Positions 55,874-64,000 of a stretch of 64,000 nt of DNA are shown here, piece by piece. Under the pieces are notes generated by a model. The model had not been told where the DNA came from and ran no database searches. It saw only the letters and a program-made list of their open reading frames with translations. Source of the DNA: Flavobacterium franklandianum (GTDB taxonomy: Bacteria; Bacteroidota; Bacteroidia; Flavobacteriales; Flavobacteriaceae); contig NZ_VJZR01000010.1 of the NCBI RefSeq assembly GCF_007097365.1, forward strand, positions 1-64,000, written 5' to 3'. How positions within the stretch are numbered: the stretch's first letter is position 1; every line of letters begins with the position of its first letter. The position numbers and the translations under genes are program-made.

Positions 55874-57634
55874 ATGAAAACATTCAAAAACACTTTCTTC
55901 ACTTTATTGTTGTGTTTTTTCATAAATGCCAACGCCCAGCAAAAAACCTATTGTAATCCCATCAATATTGATTACGGATATTGTCCCATTCCGAATTTTG
56001 TAACGCAAGGGAAACATCGTGCCACCGCTGATCCTGTGATTGTAAATTTTAAGGGCAAATTTTTTCTTTTTTCGACCAATCAATGGGGTTATTGGTGGAG
56101 TGATGATATGAATGATTGGAATTTTGTACCGCGAAAATTTTTACTCCCACAGCATAAAGTTTATGACGAATTGTGTGCGCCAGCCGTTTTTGTGATGAAA
56201 GACGAAATGTATGTAATAGGTTCAACTCATGAACCGACTTTCCCAATTTGGAAAAGCAAAAATCCAACCCAAGACGAATGGGAGATCGCCACGGATTCAT
56301 TGAAAGTAGGAGCTTGGGATCCTGGATTTTTATACGATGAAGAAAAAGACAAATTGTTTTTATACTGGAATTCAAGCAATGAATTTCCGATTTTGGGAAC
56401 CGAAATCAACACCAAAACCTTGCAATCGGAAGGTTTTGTAAAACCTATGATTTCGCTGCATCCTGATGACCACGGTTGGGAACGATTTGGAGAATACAAC
56501 GACAATACTTTTCTGCAACCGTTTATGGAAGGCGCTTGGATGACGAAGCACAACGGAAAATATTATTTGCAATACGGAGCCCCGGCTACTGAATTTAGCG
56601 GATATGCTGACGGCGTTTTTGTAAGCACTGATCCTTTGTTGGGTTTTGCTTATCAAGCCCACAATCCGTTTTCGTATAAGCCGGGTGGATTTGCCAGAGG
56701 AGCGGGTCACGGTGCAACTTATTTAGATAATTTTAAAAATTATTGGCACGTTTCAACCATAGTTTTAGGAGTTAAAAATAGTTTTGAACGCCGAATAGGA
56801 ATCTGGCCTGCAGGTTTTGACCAAGACGACGTGATGTATTGCAACACAGCTTATGGCGATTATCCAACGCAATTGCCCACCAAAAATGCCGACCATGTCA
56901 GAGGATTATTTACGGGCTGGATGATGCTAAATTACAATAAGCCGGTACAGGTTTCTTCCACTTTGGGAGGGTTTCAACCTAATTTGGCTGTTGATGAAGA
57001 TTTAAAAACCTATTGGAGTGCCAAAACAGCTAATTCCGGCGAATGGTTTCAAACCGATTTGGGCGAAGTTTCGACTGTAAACGCTATCCAAATTAACTAT
57101 GCCGATCAGGATGTGGAGTTTATGGGCAAAACAATAGGAAAGTTTCATCAATATAAAATTTTGGCTTCGAATGACGGAAAAAAATGGACGGTTGCCGTTG
57201 ATAAAAGCAGCAACACAAAAGATGTTCCGCACGATTATATTGAATTGAAAACCCCTATTAAAGCTCGTTTTTTGAAATTAGTCAACATAAAAATGCCAAC
57301 AGGAAAATTTGCTTTAAGTGGTTTTCGAGTTTTTGGAAAAGGTGCTGGCGAAAAACCAAAAGTGGTTGAGAATTTTGTTGTGCTTCGCGCTGAAAAAAAT
57401 AAATTTGGAGAAAGACGCAGTTCTTGGATGAAATGGGAACAAAACGATGCCGCCGATGGATATGTAATTTACTTCGGAAAAACACCGGATAAATTATACG
57501 GAAACATAATGGTTTATGGCAAAAACGATTATTTTTTCACAGGAATGGATAGAGATGATACTTATTATTTTCAGATTGAAGCCTTCAATAATAACGGCAT
57601 TGGTCCCCGAACCGAAATAAAAAAATCGGAATAA
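55874..57634 (+). CDS. GH43-like glycoside hydrolase with discoidin (CBM32-type) and fibronectin-like domains
   Basis: This 586-residue protein has a signal peptide (ends ANAQ, about residue 22) and a five-bladed propeller domain of the GH43 clan. Candidate catalytic residues are Asp53 (ATADPVI), Asp149 (GAWDPGFLYDE) and Glu219 (FMEGAWMTKHNGKYYLQYG). A discoidin domain (about 350-485; FQPNLAVDEDLKTYWSAKT, ASNDGKKW, ARFLKLVNI) and a fibronectin III-like end (about 495-580) follow. GH43 enzymes mostly act on arabinosyl, xylosyl or galactosyl groups. With GH97 it may trim side groups from the glucan or belong to a second substrate; it is separated from the GH97 gene by the repeats. Confidence 0.85.
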   Translation: MKTFKNTFFTLLLCFFINANAQQKTYCNPINIDYGYCPIPNFVTQGKHRATADPVIVNFKGKFFLFSTNQWGYWWSDDMNDWNFVPRKFLLPQHKVYDELCAPAVFVMKDEMYVIGSTHEPTFPIWKSKNPTQDEWEIATDSLKVGAWDPGFLYDEEKDKLFLYWNSSNEFPILGTEINTKTLQSEGFVKPMISLHPDDHGWERFGEYNDNTFLQPFMEGAWMTKHNGKYYLQYGAPATEFSGYADGVFVSTDPLLGFAYQAHNPFSYKPGGFARGAGHGATYLDNFKNYWHVSTIVLGVKNSFERRIGIWPAGFDQDDVMYCNTAYGDYPTQLPTKNADHVRGLFTGWMMLNYNKPVQVSSTLGGFQPNLAVDEDLKTYWSAKTANSGEWFQTDLGEVSTVNAIQINYADQDVEFMGKTIGKFHQYKILASNDGKKWTVAVDKSSNTKDVPHDYIELKTPIKARFLKLVNIKMPTGKFALSGFRVFGKGAGEKPKVVENFVVLRAEKNKFGERRSSWMKWEQNDAADGYVIYFGKTPDKLYGNIMVYGKNDYFFTGMDRDDTYYFQIEAFNNNGIGPRTEIKKSE

Positions 57635-57657
57635 AAAATAGCTTTATATTGTTAGTA

Positions 57658-59151
57658 TCAATAAACAGAAATTGTTAAAAACACCATTGAAATCAAGGCT
57701 AGAATAATTACCAGAGGCCAAACAAATTTGAGCCATTTATCGAATCCAATTTTTACGATTCCTAATGTTGCCAATATTAATCCAGTAGGATTGATTATTC
57801 CAAATATTCCCATTCCGTATAGATAGGCGTTTACGATTGCTTCTCTACCAATGCCTACTGTATCAGCAAGTGGTGACATAATTGGCATCGATAACACCGC
57901 CATTCCTGAAGACGATGGAATGAAAAATGACAGACCATTATAGATAAAAAACAGGGCATTTACAAAAATACCTTTGCCCATTCCTTCAGTTAAAGCACTG
58001 GTATTATAAAGTACGGTATCGCTTATGGCTCCGTCTTTCATTAAGATAGAAACACCTCTGGCTATACCAATTATGAATGCTACTCCGAGCAATTCTCCAG
58101 CCCCTTTTGAAAAAGCATTTACAAAATCATTTTCTTTTATTTTGGCAACAAAACCTATCAATATGGCACCAACAAAAAACACAGAAGCCATCTCAGTAAA
58201 CCACCAATCTAACATAGAAACACCTATGACCATTATGATAAAACTCGACGTGAAAATAAAAATTATGATTTTAAGTCTGAGAGTCAGTTCTAATGCAGTG
58301 TTGTCTTTTTTGCCACCAAATAATTTTTCGATCTCTACTTTCTGATCAAAAATGATTGATTTTGTAGGGTCATTTTTAACTTTTTTTGCATAACGCAGAA
58401 TATAAAGAATAGAAATTGTGGTGCAAATGCAAAATAGTATCACTCTTCCGTAAAGGCCGGTTGTCCAATTTATTCCAGCGGCATCTGAAGCGATGATTAC
58501 AGCAAATGGATTGGTGGTAGAGCACATAGAACCAACAGACGAACCCAAGAAAACACAAGCAATTCCAACCATTGCATCATACTTGGCTGCAATAAAAACG
58601 GGAATTAAAATGGGGATAAAAGCTAATGTTTCTTCGGCGAAACCAAAAGTAGTTCCTCCTAATGCGACTAATGTTGTGGTTAGAATTATCAAAATGTATT
58701 CTCTTCCTTTCAAAACATCCGACATCCATACAATTCCAGCGTCAAAAGCTCCGGTGAGATTCATAATTCCAATTAATCCACCAATAAAAAGCACCAAAAA
58801 AATAACATCCGATGCTTCAATAATTCCTTTAATGGGTGATTTTACAAACTCAAAAAAACCTTGGGGATTGGCTTCCACTTTTTCGTAGGTATTTGGAATA
58901 CTAATGGGTTTATAAATTGCACCATTCGTGAAATTTTCGAGCGGTATTTTGATGTTCAGTTGGTCTAATGATTTTTGATTGGCAGGAATAGAAGTCTTGT
59001 TTCCCTTGCTTTCAATTATAAAAGTGTTGTCTGATTTATTATAAAGTAAACTATCATATTTTCCCGAAGGAATAATCCAAGTTAGTATCGCTACAAATGC
59101 GGCAATTACTAATAAAATAGTTTGAGCAGAAGGGAATTTTATTTTTTTCAT
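57658..59151 (-). CDS. YfcC family (C4-dicarboxylate anaerobic carrier type) membrane transporter
   Basis: This 497-residue inner-membrane protein has about 12 hydrophobic segments. An N-terminal helix (PSAQTILLVIAAFVAILTWI) ends in PSGKYD, followed by a long loop, as in YfcC/DcuC-like carriers. GGTTFGFAEETLAFIPI and FFIPSSSGMAVLSMPIMSPL are the conserved substrate-site segments. Members move amino acids, peptides or dicarboxylates; the substrate is unknown. It is a single gene, convergent with the GH43 gene (23-base gap). Confidence 0.82.
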   Translation of the reverse strand: MKKIKFPSAQTILLVIAAFVAILTWIIPSGKYDSLLYNKSDNTFIIESKGNKTSIPANQKSLDQLNIKIPLENFTNGAIYKPISIPNTYEKVEANPQGFFEFVKSPIKGIIEASDVIFLVLFIGGLIGIMNLTGAFDAGIVWMSDVLKGREYILIILTTTLVALGGTTFGFAEETLAFIPILIPVFIAAKYDAMVGIACVFLGSSVGSMCSTTNPFAVIIASDAAGINWTTGLYGRVILFCICTTISILYILRYAKKVKNDPTKSIIFDQKVEIEKLFGGKKDNTALELTLRLKIIIFIFTSSFIIMVIGVSMLDWWFTEMASVFFVGAILIGFVAKIKENDFVNAFSKGAGELLGVAFIIGIARGVSILMKDGAISDTVLYNTSALTEGMGKGIFVNALFFIYNGLSFFIPSSSGMAVLSMPIMSPLADTVGIGREAIVNAYLYGMGIFGIINPTGLILATLGIVKIGFDKWLKFVWPLVIILALISMVFLTISVY

Positions 59152-59194
59152 AGATTGTTACTATTGGATAAATGTAATTGTTTAGTTTTTAAAT

Positions 59195-60388
59195 TTACAA
59201 ATAACTCAACCACCATTTTTCTTTGTGATTGGTTTTGTAGGTGTCATACCATTTGCATAGCGGATACAAGCATAGAATTACAAAAAGCCAAACAGCATAA
59301 ACACCAATCAAACTAAAACCTTCGCTTGGAACAACAAATTTCCATTTAAATATACTATCCGTTTCAGCTATTTGCGACAAAGTATGTCCTTGAATATAAA
59401 AACTAATCATAGCTAAAACATGTATCAAATACAAATGCAAAATATAATAAAAGAAAGCTGTTCGACCGAAAACGACCATTATTTTGGTGAATCGGTTTTC
59501 TAATTTTTCTAAATAGGGCAAAAGTAGTAGGGCACAACCGATGGTAACACACATATACAAAATCGATGGTGGATATTTATGGATATTCATAAATGAAAAG
59601 AAAGTGTACAATTCGCTTCGTTGTGGTGACCATGCTACAGGATCTCCATAAATATTAATGCTGCGCAAAATCACAAATAAAACCAACAATCCCATTCCCA
59701 TTTGGGTTAAAATTTTTTTTCTTCTTGCAGCGTCAAATTGAGGTGAATATAGTAAACCAGCGCAATATCCTATAATCATCAAGCCCAGCCATGGCAGAAA
59801 AGGATAAGCAATAATTAATTTACTATTCCCGATGATTTGATAGGAAGTCCATTTACTACTGTGTAATAAATCCAACCAAAAACCGCCATTAAAATCAGGT
59901 GCTGCTTCAGGAAAATCTAATAAATTGTGTCCAAAAACGATTACTAATCCTAATCCTAAAATTACTTTATAAGGCAATCTGATGAGGAAACCAAGAAGAA
60001 GCATGCTCACACCAATGGCCCAAATCACTGCCAATGGAAACCGTTCGAAGGCAGGATTAAATGACCATGCAAAAGAAACAATAATCATTTCGACAAAAAT
60101 TAACCACAAGCCACGCTTTATTAAAAAAACACTCAATTCGGGTTTTGTTTTTCTCAAGCTTTGCAAATAAATTGAAACTCCAGAAAGGAAAACAAATGTA
60201 GGAGCGCAAAAATGAGTAATATACCTTGTAAAATAAAGTGCTGGAGTGGTGGTTTCTAGATTCAAAGGGTCATCTGTCCAAGCATAAATGTGAAAATAAT
60301 CTCTCACATGATCGAGCGCCATTACTACCATTACAACGCCACGTAGGATATCAATGGAGAGAATTCGTTGTTGGATTGTTGTTGTCAT
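59195..60388 (-). CDS. DUF1624/heparan-alpha-glucosaminide N-acetyltransferase-like membrane protein
   Basis: This 397-residue protein starts RILSIDILRGVVMVVMALDHVRDYFH, the signature of the HGSNAT_cat/DUF1624 group, including its DH pair in the first helix loop. About ten transmembrane segments follow, with FARYITHFCAPTF-like FTRYITHFCAPTFVFLSG. The family may transfer acetyl groups across the membrane to amino sugars or other acceptors. It is likely co-transcribed with the VOC or RidA genes upstream on the same strand (28-base gap). The acceptor is unknown. Confidence 0.8.
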   Translation of the reverse strand: MTTTIQQRILSIDILRGVVMVVMALDHVRDYFHIYAWTDDPLNLETTTPALYFTRYITHFCAPTFVFLSGVSIYLQSLRKTKPELSVFLIKRGLWLIFVEMIIVSFAWSFNPAFERFPLAVIWAIGVSMLLLGFLIRLPYKVILGLGLVIVFGHNLLDFPEAAPDFNGGFWLDLLHSSKWTSYQIIGNSKLIIAYPFLPWLGLMIIGYCAGLLYSPQFDAARRKKILTQMGMGLLVLFVILRSINIYGDPVAWSPQRSELYTFFSFMNIHKYPPSILYMCVTIGCALLLLPYLEKLENRFTKIMVVFGRTAFFYYILHLYLIHVLAMISFYIQGHTLSQIAETDSIFKWKFVVPSEGFSLIGVYAVWLFVILCLYPLCKWYDTYKTNHKEKWWLSYL

Positions 60389-60416
60389 AAACTAGTTTAA
60401 TTGGTTTGGTTAACTT

Positions 60417-60866
60417 TTATTTTTGACCCACACTATTTACTTCTATCCAATAACCATCAGGATCTTGAAAATAAATTTGCTTGATTCCGTCTGCTCTTAT
60501 AGTAATTTTATTGGGGATTCCCGGCCAATCTGAATATGAAATTTTACTAGTGTTTAGTTTTTTGATAAAAGTGTCAAAATTTGAAGTTGTCAAAGCAAAA
60601 TGCACTGCTTTATTGATTGTCACAGGCTCTTTTAAAATGGAAACCAAATGGAGTTCTTTTTCTTCTCCTAAAGCAAACCAACGGATGCCTTCTATTTTTG
60701 TTTTATTGGTGATTTCTTGAAATTGCATTATGTCTTTGTAAAATGCAGCCGATTTGTCAAGGCTTTTTACGGATAAGGCAATATGGTTAAAAGTAAAGTT
60801 GATGTTTTGCGCTTTTATCATACCGAAAATTAAAAAAGTGATGAGTAAGAAGGTGATTTTTTTCAT
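60417..60866 (-). CDS. Exported VOC (glyoxalase/dioxygenase fold) protein
   Basis: This 149-residue protein has an N-terminal hydrophobic export segment (ITFLLITFLIFGMIKAQ) and a single VOC domain: FNHIALSVKSLDKSAAFYKD at the front and GIKQIYFQDPDGYWIEVN at the end. His and Glu at the usual metal positions are present. Exported VOC proteins are uncommon but known in Flavobacteria; the substrate is unknown. The RidA gene lies 3 bases upstream, so the two are probably translated together. Confidence 0.85.
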   Translation of the reverse strand: MKKITFLLITFLIFGMIKAQNINFTFNHIALSVKSLDKSAAFYKDIMQFQEITNKTKIEGIRWFALGEEKELHLVSILKEPVTINKAVHFALTTSNFDTFIKKLNTSKISYSDWPGIPNKITIRADGIKQIYFQDPDGYWIEVNSVGQK

Positions 60867-60869
60867 AAT

Positions 60870-61373
60870 TTATTTTGTTAGATGCACTTCCATATCAATC
60901 TCTATTAATTGGCCTGGTAATGCCAAACCTTTTACTTCGAGCCAAGTGCCAGTAGGAAATTGTTTTTTGTACACTGAGTTTCTGAATCCAGAAACAGTCA
61001 TGAATTCTGCCATATTGGTCGTAAATACATTTTCTACTACAACATCATCAAAAGTGCAACCGTAATGTTTTAAGATTTTTTCTAAATCGGCATAACAGTT
61101 TTTCATTTGTTGATCCATACTGCCTGGAGCTGTTAGATTTCCTTTATCGTCCATACTTACAGCTCCCGAAATTTTTATATCATTGCCAATTTTCACTGCG
61201 TGACTATAACCATAGGCTTTTTCTACTTCCGGACGGAGCAAAAAATATTCGGGTGTTTCTGATTGAACTATTGGTTTATTTGGTGTTGCAGGCTCTTTTT
61301 GAACACAGCTAACAATTGAAGTTGCAAGTAATAAAGTTACACTTCCAAGTACTAAAAATTTTATTGTTTTCAT
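60870..61373 (-). CDS. RidA family lipoprotein
   Basis: This 167-residue protein has a lipoprotein signal (Cys23 in SIVSC) and a RidA/YjgF domain: AVKIGNDIKISGAV, QMKNCYADLEKILKHYGCTF, and TWLEVKGLALPGQLIEIDME near the end, with the GxxIEIE-like end strand. Cytosolic RidA deaminates reactive enamine intermediates; an exported, lipid-anchored form is unusual and may bind or modify a metabolite outside the cytoplasm. It lies 3 bases before the VOC gene in the same operon. Confidence 0.85.
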   Translation of the reverse strand: MKTIKFLVLGSVTLLLATSIVSCVQKEPATPNKPIVQSETPEYFLLRPEVEKAYGYSHAVKIGNDIKISGAVSMDDKGNLTAPGSMDQQMKNCYADLEKILKHYGCTFDDVVVENVFTTNMAEFMTVSGFRNSVYKKQFPTGTWLEVKGLALPGQLIEIDMEVHLTK

Positions 61374-61438
61374 TTTTAATTTGTGTTTAATTGTTATTTA
61401 AACTCGTTGATTATAAATAGTTTTTGATACTAATTTTT

Positions 61439-61560
61439 CGTCAGATCGAGTGATTTTCGGGAGAAAATCGTATCGAGAACAAGAAAAGTTTTTGTTAAAA
61501 ATGTTTCTCGATACATTTTTTGTTTCGTTTTACTTCACAAATAAAACACTCACTCTGACG
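61439..61560. repeat. MITE-like palindromic element
   Basis: CGTCAGATCGAGTG at 61439-61452 and CACTCACTCTGACG at 61547-61560 are inverted repeats (12 of 14 bases). An inner pair (ATCGAGAAC about 61472-61480; GTTTCTCGAT about 61503-61512) makes a second stem. The 122-base element has no coding potential and lies between the RidA and SDR genes. Flanking target duplications are not evident. Confidence 0.55.
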
Positions 61561-61622
61561 GTTGCGATAAATTAGATCAAACGGGTTATTAAATTATACT
61601 TAATTATCGGTAAAAAATGAAA

Positions 61623-62414
61623 CTAGCCAGCTATAAATCCACCATCTATCATGTGAATTCCACCTGTGCAGTAGGTTGATTCATTGCTAGCCAAAAATAA
61701 TGCAAGATTGGCAACCTCTTCATTTGTTCCATACCTACCCATAGGTATATTATAGGAAACGAAATCTTGCCAAGCAGCTGGATCCTCAGGACTAAATTGG
61801 GATTCAAGCGAACGCATCATTCGGTTATCAATTGAACCAGGGCCAATAGCGTTGACTCGGATATTTGATGCCGCTAATTCGAGTGCCGCTGTTTTTACCA
61901 ATCCAAAAACAGCATGTTTACTTGCTATATACGGTGCCATTGTTGCTGAGCCAACCATTCCTGCGGTTGATGATAGTGCGATTATTGAACCGCCACCGCG
62001 TTTCTTCATTGGCTCGACTGCATATTTCATCGAAAGCCAAACACCTATAACATTTATACGAAGGACACTTTCAAAATCTTCAAACTTTAAGTTTTCAATA
62101 GGAGCATATTTACCCTCAGTTCCTGCGTTGGCAACTAAGATATCTAAACCACCAAATATTTTGATAGTAGCTTCAAAGGCTGCTGCCATAGCTGATTCAT
62201 CTGCTACGTCTGCTACAAAATCTGCTACATTTTTAAAATCGTAGAGGCGTTGTCGAGTTTCTTTTAATTTCTCTTCAGACCGACCAACAAGCATAACACT
62301 TGCACCTTCTTCCAGAAATCGTTTTGCAGTGGCTTCTCCAATTCCGCCTGTTGCGCCCGTAATTAATGCTATTTTTCCCTCTAATCTTCTTGAATACATT
62401 TTTTGTTCTATCAC
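61623..62414 (-). CDS. Short-chain dehydrogenase/reductase (SDR)
   Basis: This 263-residue cytoplasmic enzyme is a classical SDR: TGATGGIG cofactor loop, DILVANAGTEG (NAG motif), SIIALSSTAGMVG with the catalytic Ser, YIASK with Tyr and Lys, and a long GTNEEVANLALFLASNES-like end. It reduces or oxidises a carbonyl or hydroxyl with NAD(P); the substrate is unknown. The start may be the first Met or the one five codons in (MYSRRLEGK). It stands alone, with a decayed lipoprotein gene upstream. Confidence 0.9.
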   Translation of the reverse strand: MIEQKMYSRRLEGKIALITGATGGIGEATAKRFLEEGASVMLVGRSEEKLKETRQRLYDFKNVADFVADVADESAMAAAFEATIKIFGGLDILVANAGTEGKYAPIENLKFEDFESVLRINVIGVWLSMKYAVEPMKKRGGGSIIALSSTAGMVGSATMAPYIASKHAVFGLVKTAALELAASNIRVNAIGPGSIDNRMMRSLESQFSPEDPAAWQDFVSYNIPMGRYGTNEEVANLALFLASNESTYCTGGIHMIDGGFIAG

Positions 62415-62446
62415 GATGTTATATTTTATTGGTTTATTATTTTGTT

Positions 62447-62764
62447 TTAATCTCTAGCTACGGAAATTGTTTTGACAGAAGTAGCAATTAAGCCTGCATC
62501 AAATGCTTCTTACCAATAGTTTTCAATATTTGCTCCTCCTTTAATATTTAGTTCGGTTTGGGGTAATAAAAATGCAATTTAGTCATATTTACGAGTAGCG
62601 TTTTGAGCATCTTTTACTACTAATACTTTGGCGATATCTTTATTCATTTGACCAATTTCTTCAGATGTTGCTGTTTTTGTTATTTCGGTTTCTTTGGCTT
62701 TTTCGTTGCAACTTAACATCAAAAACGCAGTAAGACATACTGTCAATTTTATGAGTTTTATGAT
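62447..62764 (-). pseudogene. Small lipoprotein with two in-frame stops
   Basis: One minus-strand frame reads through IKLIKLTVCLTAFLMLSCNE (lipobox LSC), then a Lys/Glu-rich part ending RKYD-stop, LLPQTELNIKGGANIENYW-stop and EAFDAGLIATSVKTISVARD-stop. No good start codon remains (ATA where ATG might have been). It looks like a lipoprotein with a SnoaL- or DUF4440-like domain that has lost function. It lies upstream of the SDR gene on the same strand. Confidence 0.55.
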
Positions 62765-62853
62765 GGTAAATAATTAAAAAAGTTAAAAAATTTTAAATTT
62801 AATTTAAAATAGCTAGAATTTATAATTTTTATTGGGATTTAGTTTTCCGTTAT

Positions 62854-62975
62854 TTAATTTGAATGATTATTCAATGTTTTATTAACTGGGTTGAATGAAA
62901 TGCTTAAGTCCTTTTTAACCTACTCGTTTTTTAAACAATACTTGCTTTTTCTTTGAGTTCTTTTTAGTTCAGGAT
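62854..62975 (-). pseudogene. Decayed copy of the epimerase gene tail
   Basis: The frames read KELKEKASIV-stop and, after a shift, DLSISFNPVNKTLNNHSN-stop. These match the end of the epimerase-like gene at 63735 (EPKEKASIIYKNDLAKIDLG, then IQFRPVKKTLNNYSN). The membrane protein gene sits between this remnant and the better copy. Confidence 0.6.
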
Positions 62976-62990
62976 CTACGACTGAATATT

Positions 62991-63728
62991 TTATGTAATA
63001 GGTAATTCGGCAAACCATTTAGCAAAGGAATCCCATAATGGAAAGCTCACCTGATTGAAAATTAGATAATGAAATGCCATAAATATTAATAATAAAAGTG
63101 GGAAAACCCATCTTCCGCTGGTTTGTTTACGTTCCATAATAATTAGCGAAATAATGAGAGTGTACATTATAGCTACTGTTATTCCAAGCCCAAGTATAAA
63201 ATTTGGCTCAGATAATACTGTTAGAATAATAAAACGTCCTAATGTTGGTTCTATAAACACAATGCCTGTCGCAATCATTGCTCGAGCGTGAATTTGAATG
63301 TTATTTTTATTCACTATTGCAATAGTGTACATCACACTAATTATAATGATATCTTTTAATTGCAACCACAAGCTAGCCCCCAAACCTTGTGCAACTTTTC
63401 CGCCAATTTGATGATGTTTCAATAAAATGACCGAGATGATAAACAAGGGTAAGATGATAAAACTCAATTTTCCAATTTGCTTGTGAATAGCCAGTTTTTT
63501 TTTCTTAATAAGTATGGGTTGTACAATTAATAAGCCTATCCATAGTGAAGCCATCATAAAATGGAAATGAAAATATAAATTGAAGTTCGCTGTTCCATCA
63601 AAATATTTGGAAAAGTAAGTAGGCCAAAAACCTAAAATCATAATAGCTACTAAGCCTATAAAATAATATCCAGATTTTTCAAATCGGATTTTTTTTGCGC
63701 GATTAACTTTAGCACTGGAGTCTTCCAT
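62991..63728 (-). CDS. Seven-helix membrane protein of unknown function
   Basis: This 245-residue protein has about seven hydrophobic segments and no signal peptide. A His-rich FHFHFMMASLWIGLL segment in the second helix and an LAIHKQIGKLSF loop resemble DUF2306-type or haem-related small membrane proteins, in which the histidines may bind haem or metal. The start overlaps no other gene; the epimerase-like gene ends 6 bases upstream, so the two may be co-transcribed. Function unknown. Confidence 0.75.
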   Translation of the reverse strand: MEDSSAKVNRAKKIRFEKSGYYFIGLVAIMILGFWPTYFSKYFDGTANFNLYFHFHFMMASLWIGLLIVQPILIKKKKLAIHKQIGKLSFIILPLFIISVILLKHHQIGGKVAQGLGASLWLQLKDIIIISVMYTIAIVNKNNIQIHARAMIATGIVFIEPTLGRFIILTVLSEPNFILGLGITVAIMYTLIISLIIMERKQTSGRWVFPLLLLIFMAFHYLIFNQVSFPLWDSFAKWFAELPIT

Positions 63729-63734
63729 TATTTT

Positions 63735-64000
63735 TTAATTAGAATAATTATTTAAAGTTTTTTTTACGGGTCTGAATTGGATGCCTAAATCAATTTTAGC
63801 CAAATCATTTTTATAAATAATACTTGCTTTTTCTTTGGGTTCTTGATGATTAAGCATGGCGCTTATATCGGACACTTTATAGGTTTCGCTAGTCAATAAA
63901 TAATCTTTGCCGTGTAATCCAATGGTGGTTGCGGCTTTAAAAGCAGCATTGGCAACATCTTCAACATCTACAATAGCAAAAGGAACATCGTTGTCATAAA
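63735..64000 (-). CDS. NAD-dependent epimerase/NmrA-like protein, C-terminal part (cut by window end)
   Basis: The visible 87 residues begin YDNDVPFAIVDVEDVANAAF, the typical late segment of extended SDR proteins (dihydroflavonol reductase or NmrA-like), where a DVRD/DVEDVA motif precedes the substrate domain. GKDYLLTSETYKVSDIS is also typical of that group. The N-terminal cofactor domain lies outside the window. The end, KTLNNYSN, is repeated in decayed form at 62854-62975. Confidence 0.7.
   Translation of the reverse strand, partial: YDNDVPFAIVDVEDVANAAFKAATTIGLHGKDYLLTSETYKVSDISAMLNHQEPKEKASIIYKNDLAKIDLGIQFRPVKKTLNNYSN

Overview
The window looks like chromosomal DNA of a Flavobacterium-like member of the Bacteroidota. 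It is strongly AT-rich. It carries a SusC/SusD pair, type IX secretion (T9SS) C-terminal sorting domains, two propeller/Y_Y_Y sensor regulators, many lipoprotein and Tat-signal enzymes, and a tmRNA gene whose promoter fits the Bacteroidota pattern (TTG, 20-base spacer, TAnnTTTG). All assignments come from reading the sequence and recalled family knowledge; no database search was run.

Layout. 1-5.4 kb: a small lipoprotein, a broken lactate permease, a Fic AMP-transferase, and a D-lactate dehydrogenase-like FAD/Fe-S enzyme that appears split in two by a small palindromic element. 5.4-8.8 kb (minus strand): a GlcG/HbpS-like protein, an aldo/keto reductase and a Tat-exported Gfo/Idh/MocA oxidoreductase, then the tail of a broken glycoside hydrolase. 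8.8-9.7 kb: a dead IS1595-type transposase. 10.3-23.2 kb: exported GH3, GH2 and GH3 enzymes, a PQQ sugar dehydrogenase with its cytochrome c, and gnd-gntP-gntK. Together these suggest that glycosides are cleaved to glucose, glucose is oxidised to gluconate outside the cytoplasm, and gluconate is imported, phosphorylated and decarboxylated. 18.6-26.7 kb is a gene graveyard with remnants of GH2, T9SS, Gfo/Idh/MocA and GH3 genes. 26.7-31.4 kb: a two-domain DUF1080 protein, tmRNA, a beta-lactamase-like serine hydrolase and an alanine/saccharopine dehydrogenase-like enzyme.

31.2-39.9 kb is a rearranged regulatory region. A 0.4 kb direct repeat (offset exactly 5608 bases) carries the tail of the dehydrogenase gene and the head of a membrane-bound LuxR-type regulator. 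The first regulator copy is decayed; the second is intact. Between them lie a 1424-codon hybrid histidine kinase and a 42-base inverted repeat. 40.1-57.6 kb is a polysaccharide utilisation locus: SusC, SusD, a LamG surface lipoprotein, a GH144-type endo-beta-1,2-glucanase, a GH3 beta-glucosidase, two T9SS proteins sharing a module (one with a divergent GH144-like domain), GH97 and GH43. The GH144 plus GH3 core points to beta-1,2-glucan (sophoro-oligosaccharide) use. 55.4-55.7 kb has three roughly 90-base tandem repeats.

57.7-64 kb (minus strand): a YfcC-type carrier, a DUF1624-like membrane protein, VOC, RidA and SDR proteins, a MITE-like element, a decayed lipoprotein gene, a small membrane protein, and an epimerase-like gene cut by the window end, with a decayed copy of its tail nearby. 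The main themes are glucan catabolism wired to periplasmic glucose oxidation, and unusually heavy pseudogene formation and local duplication.
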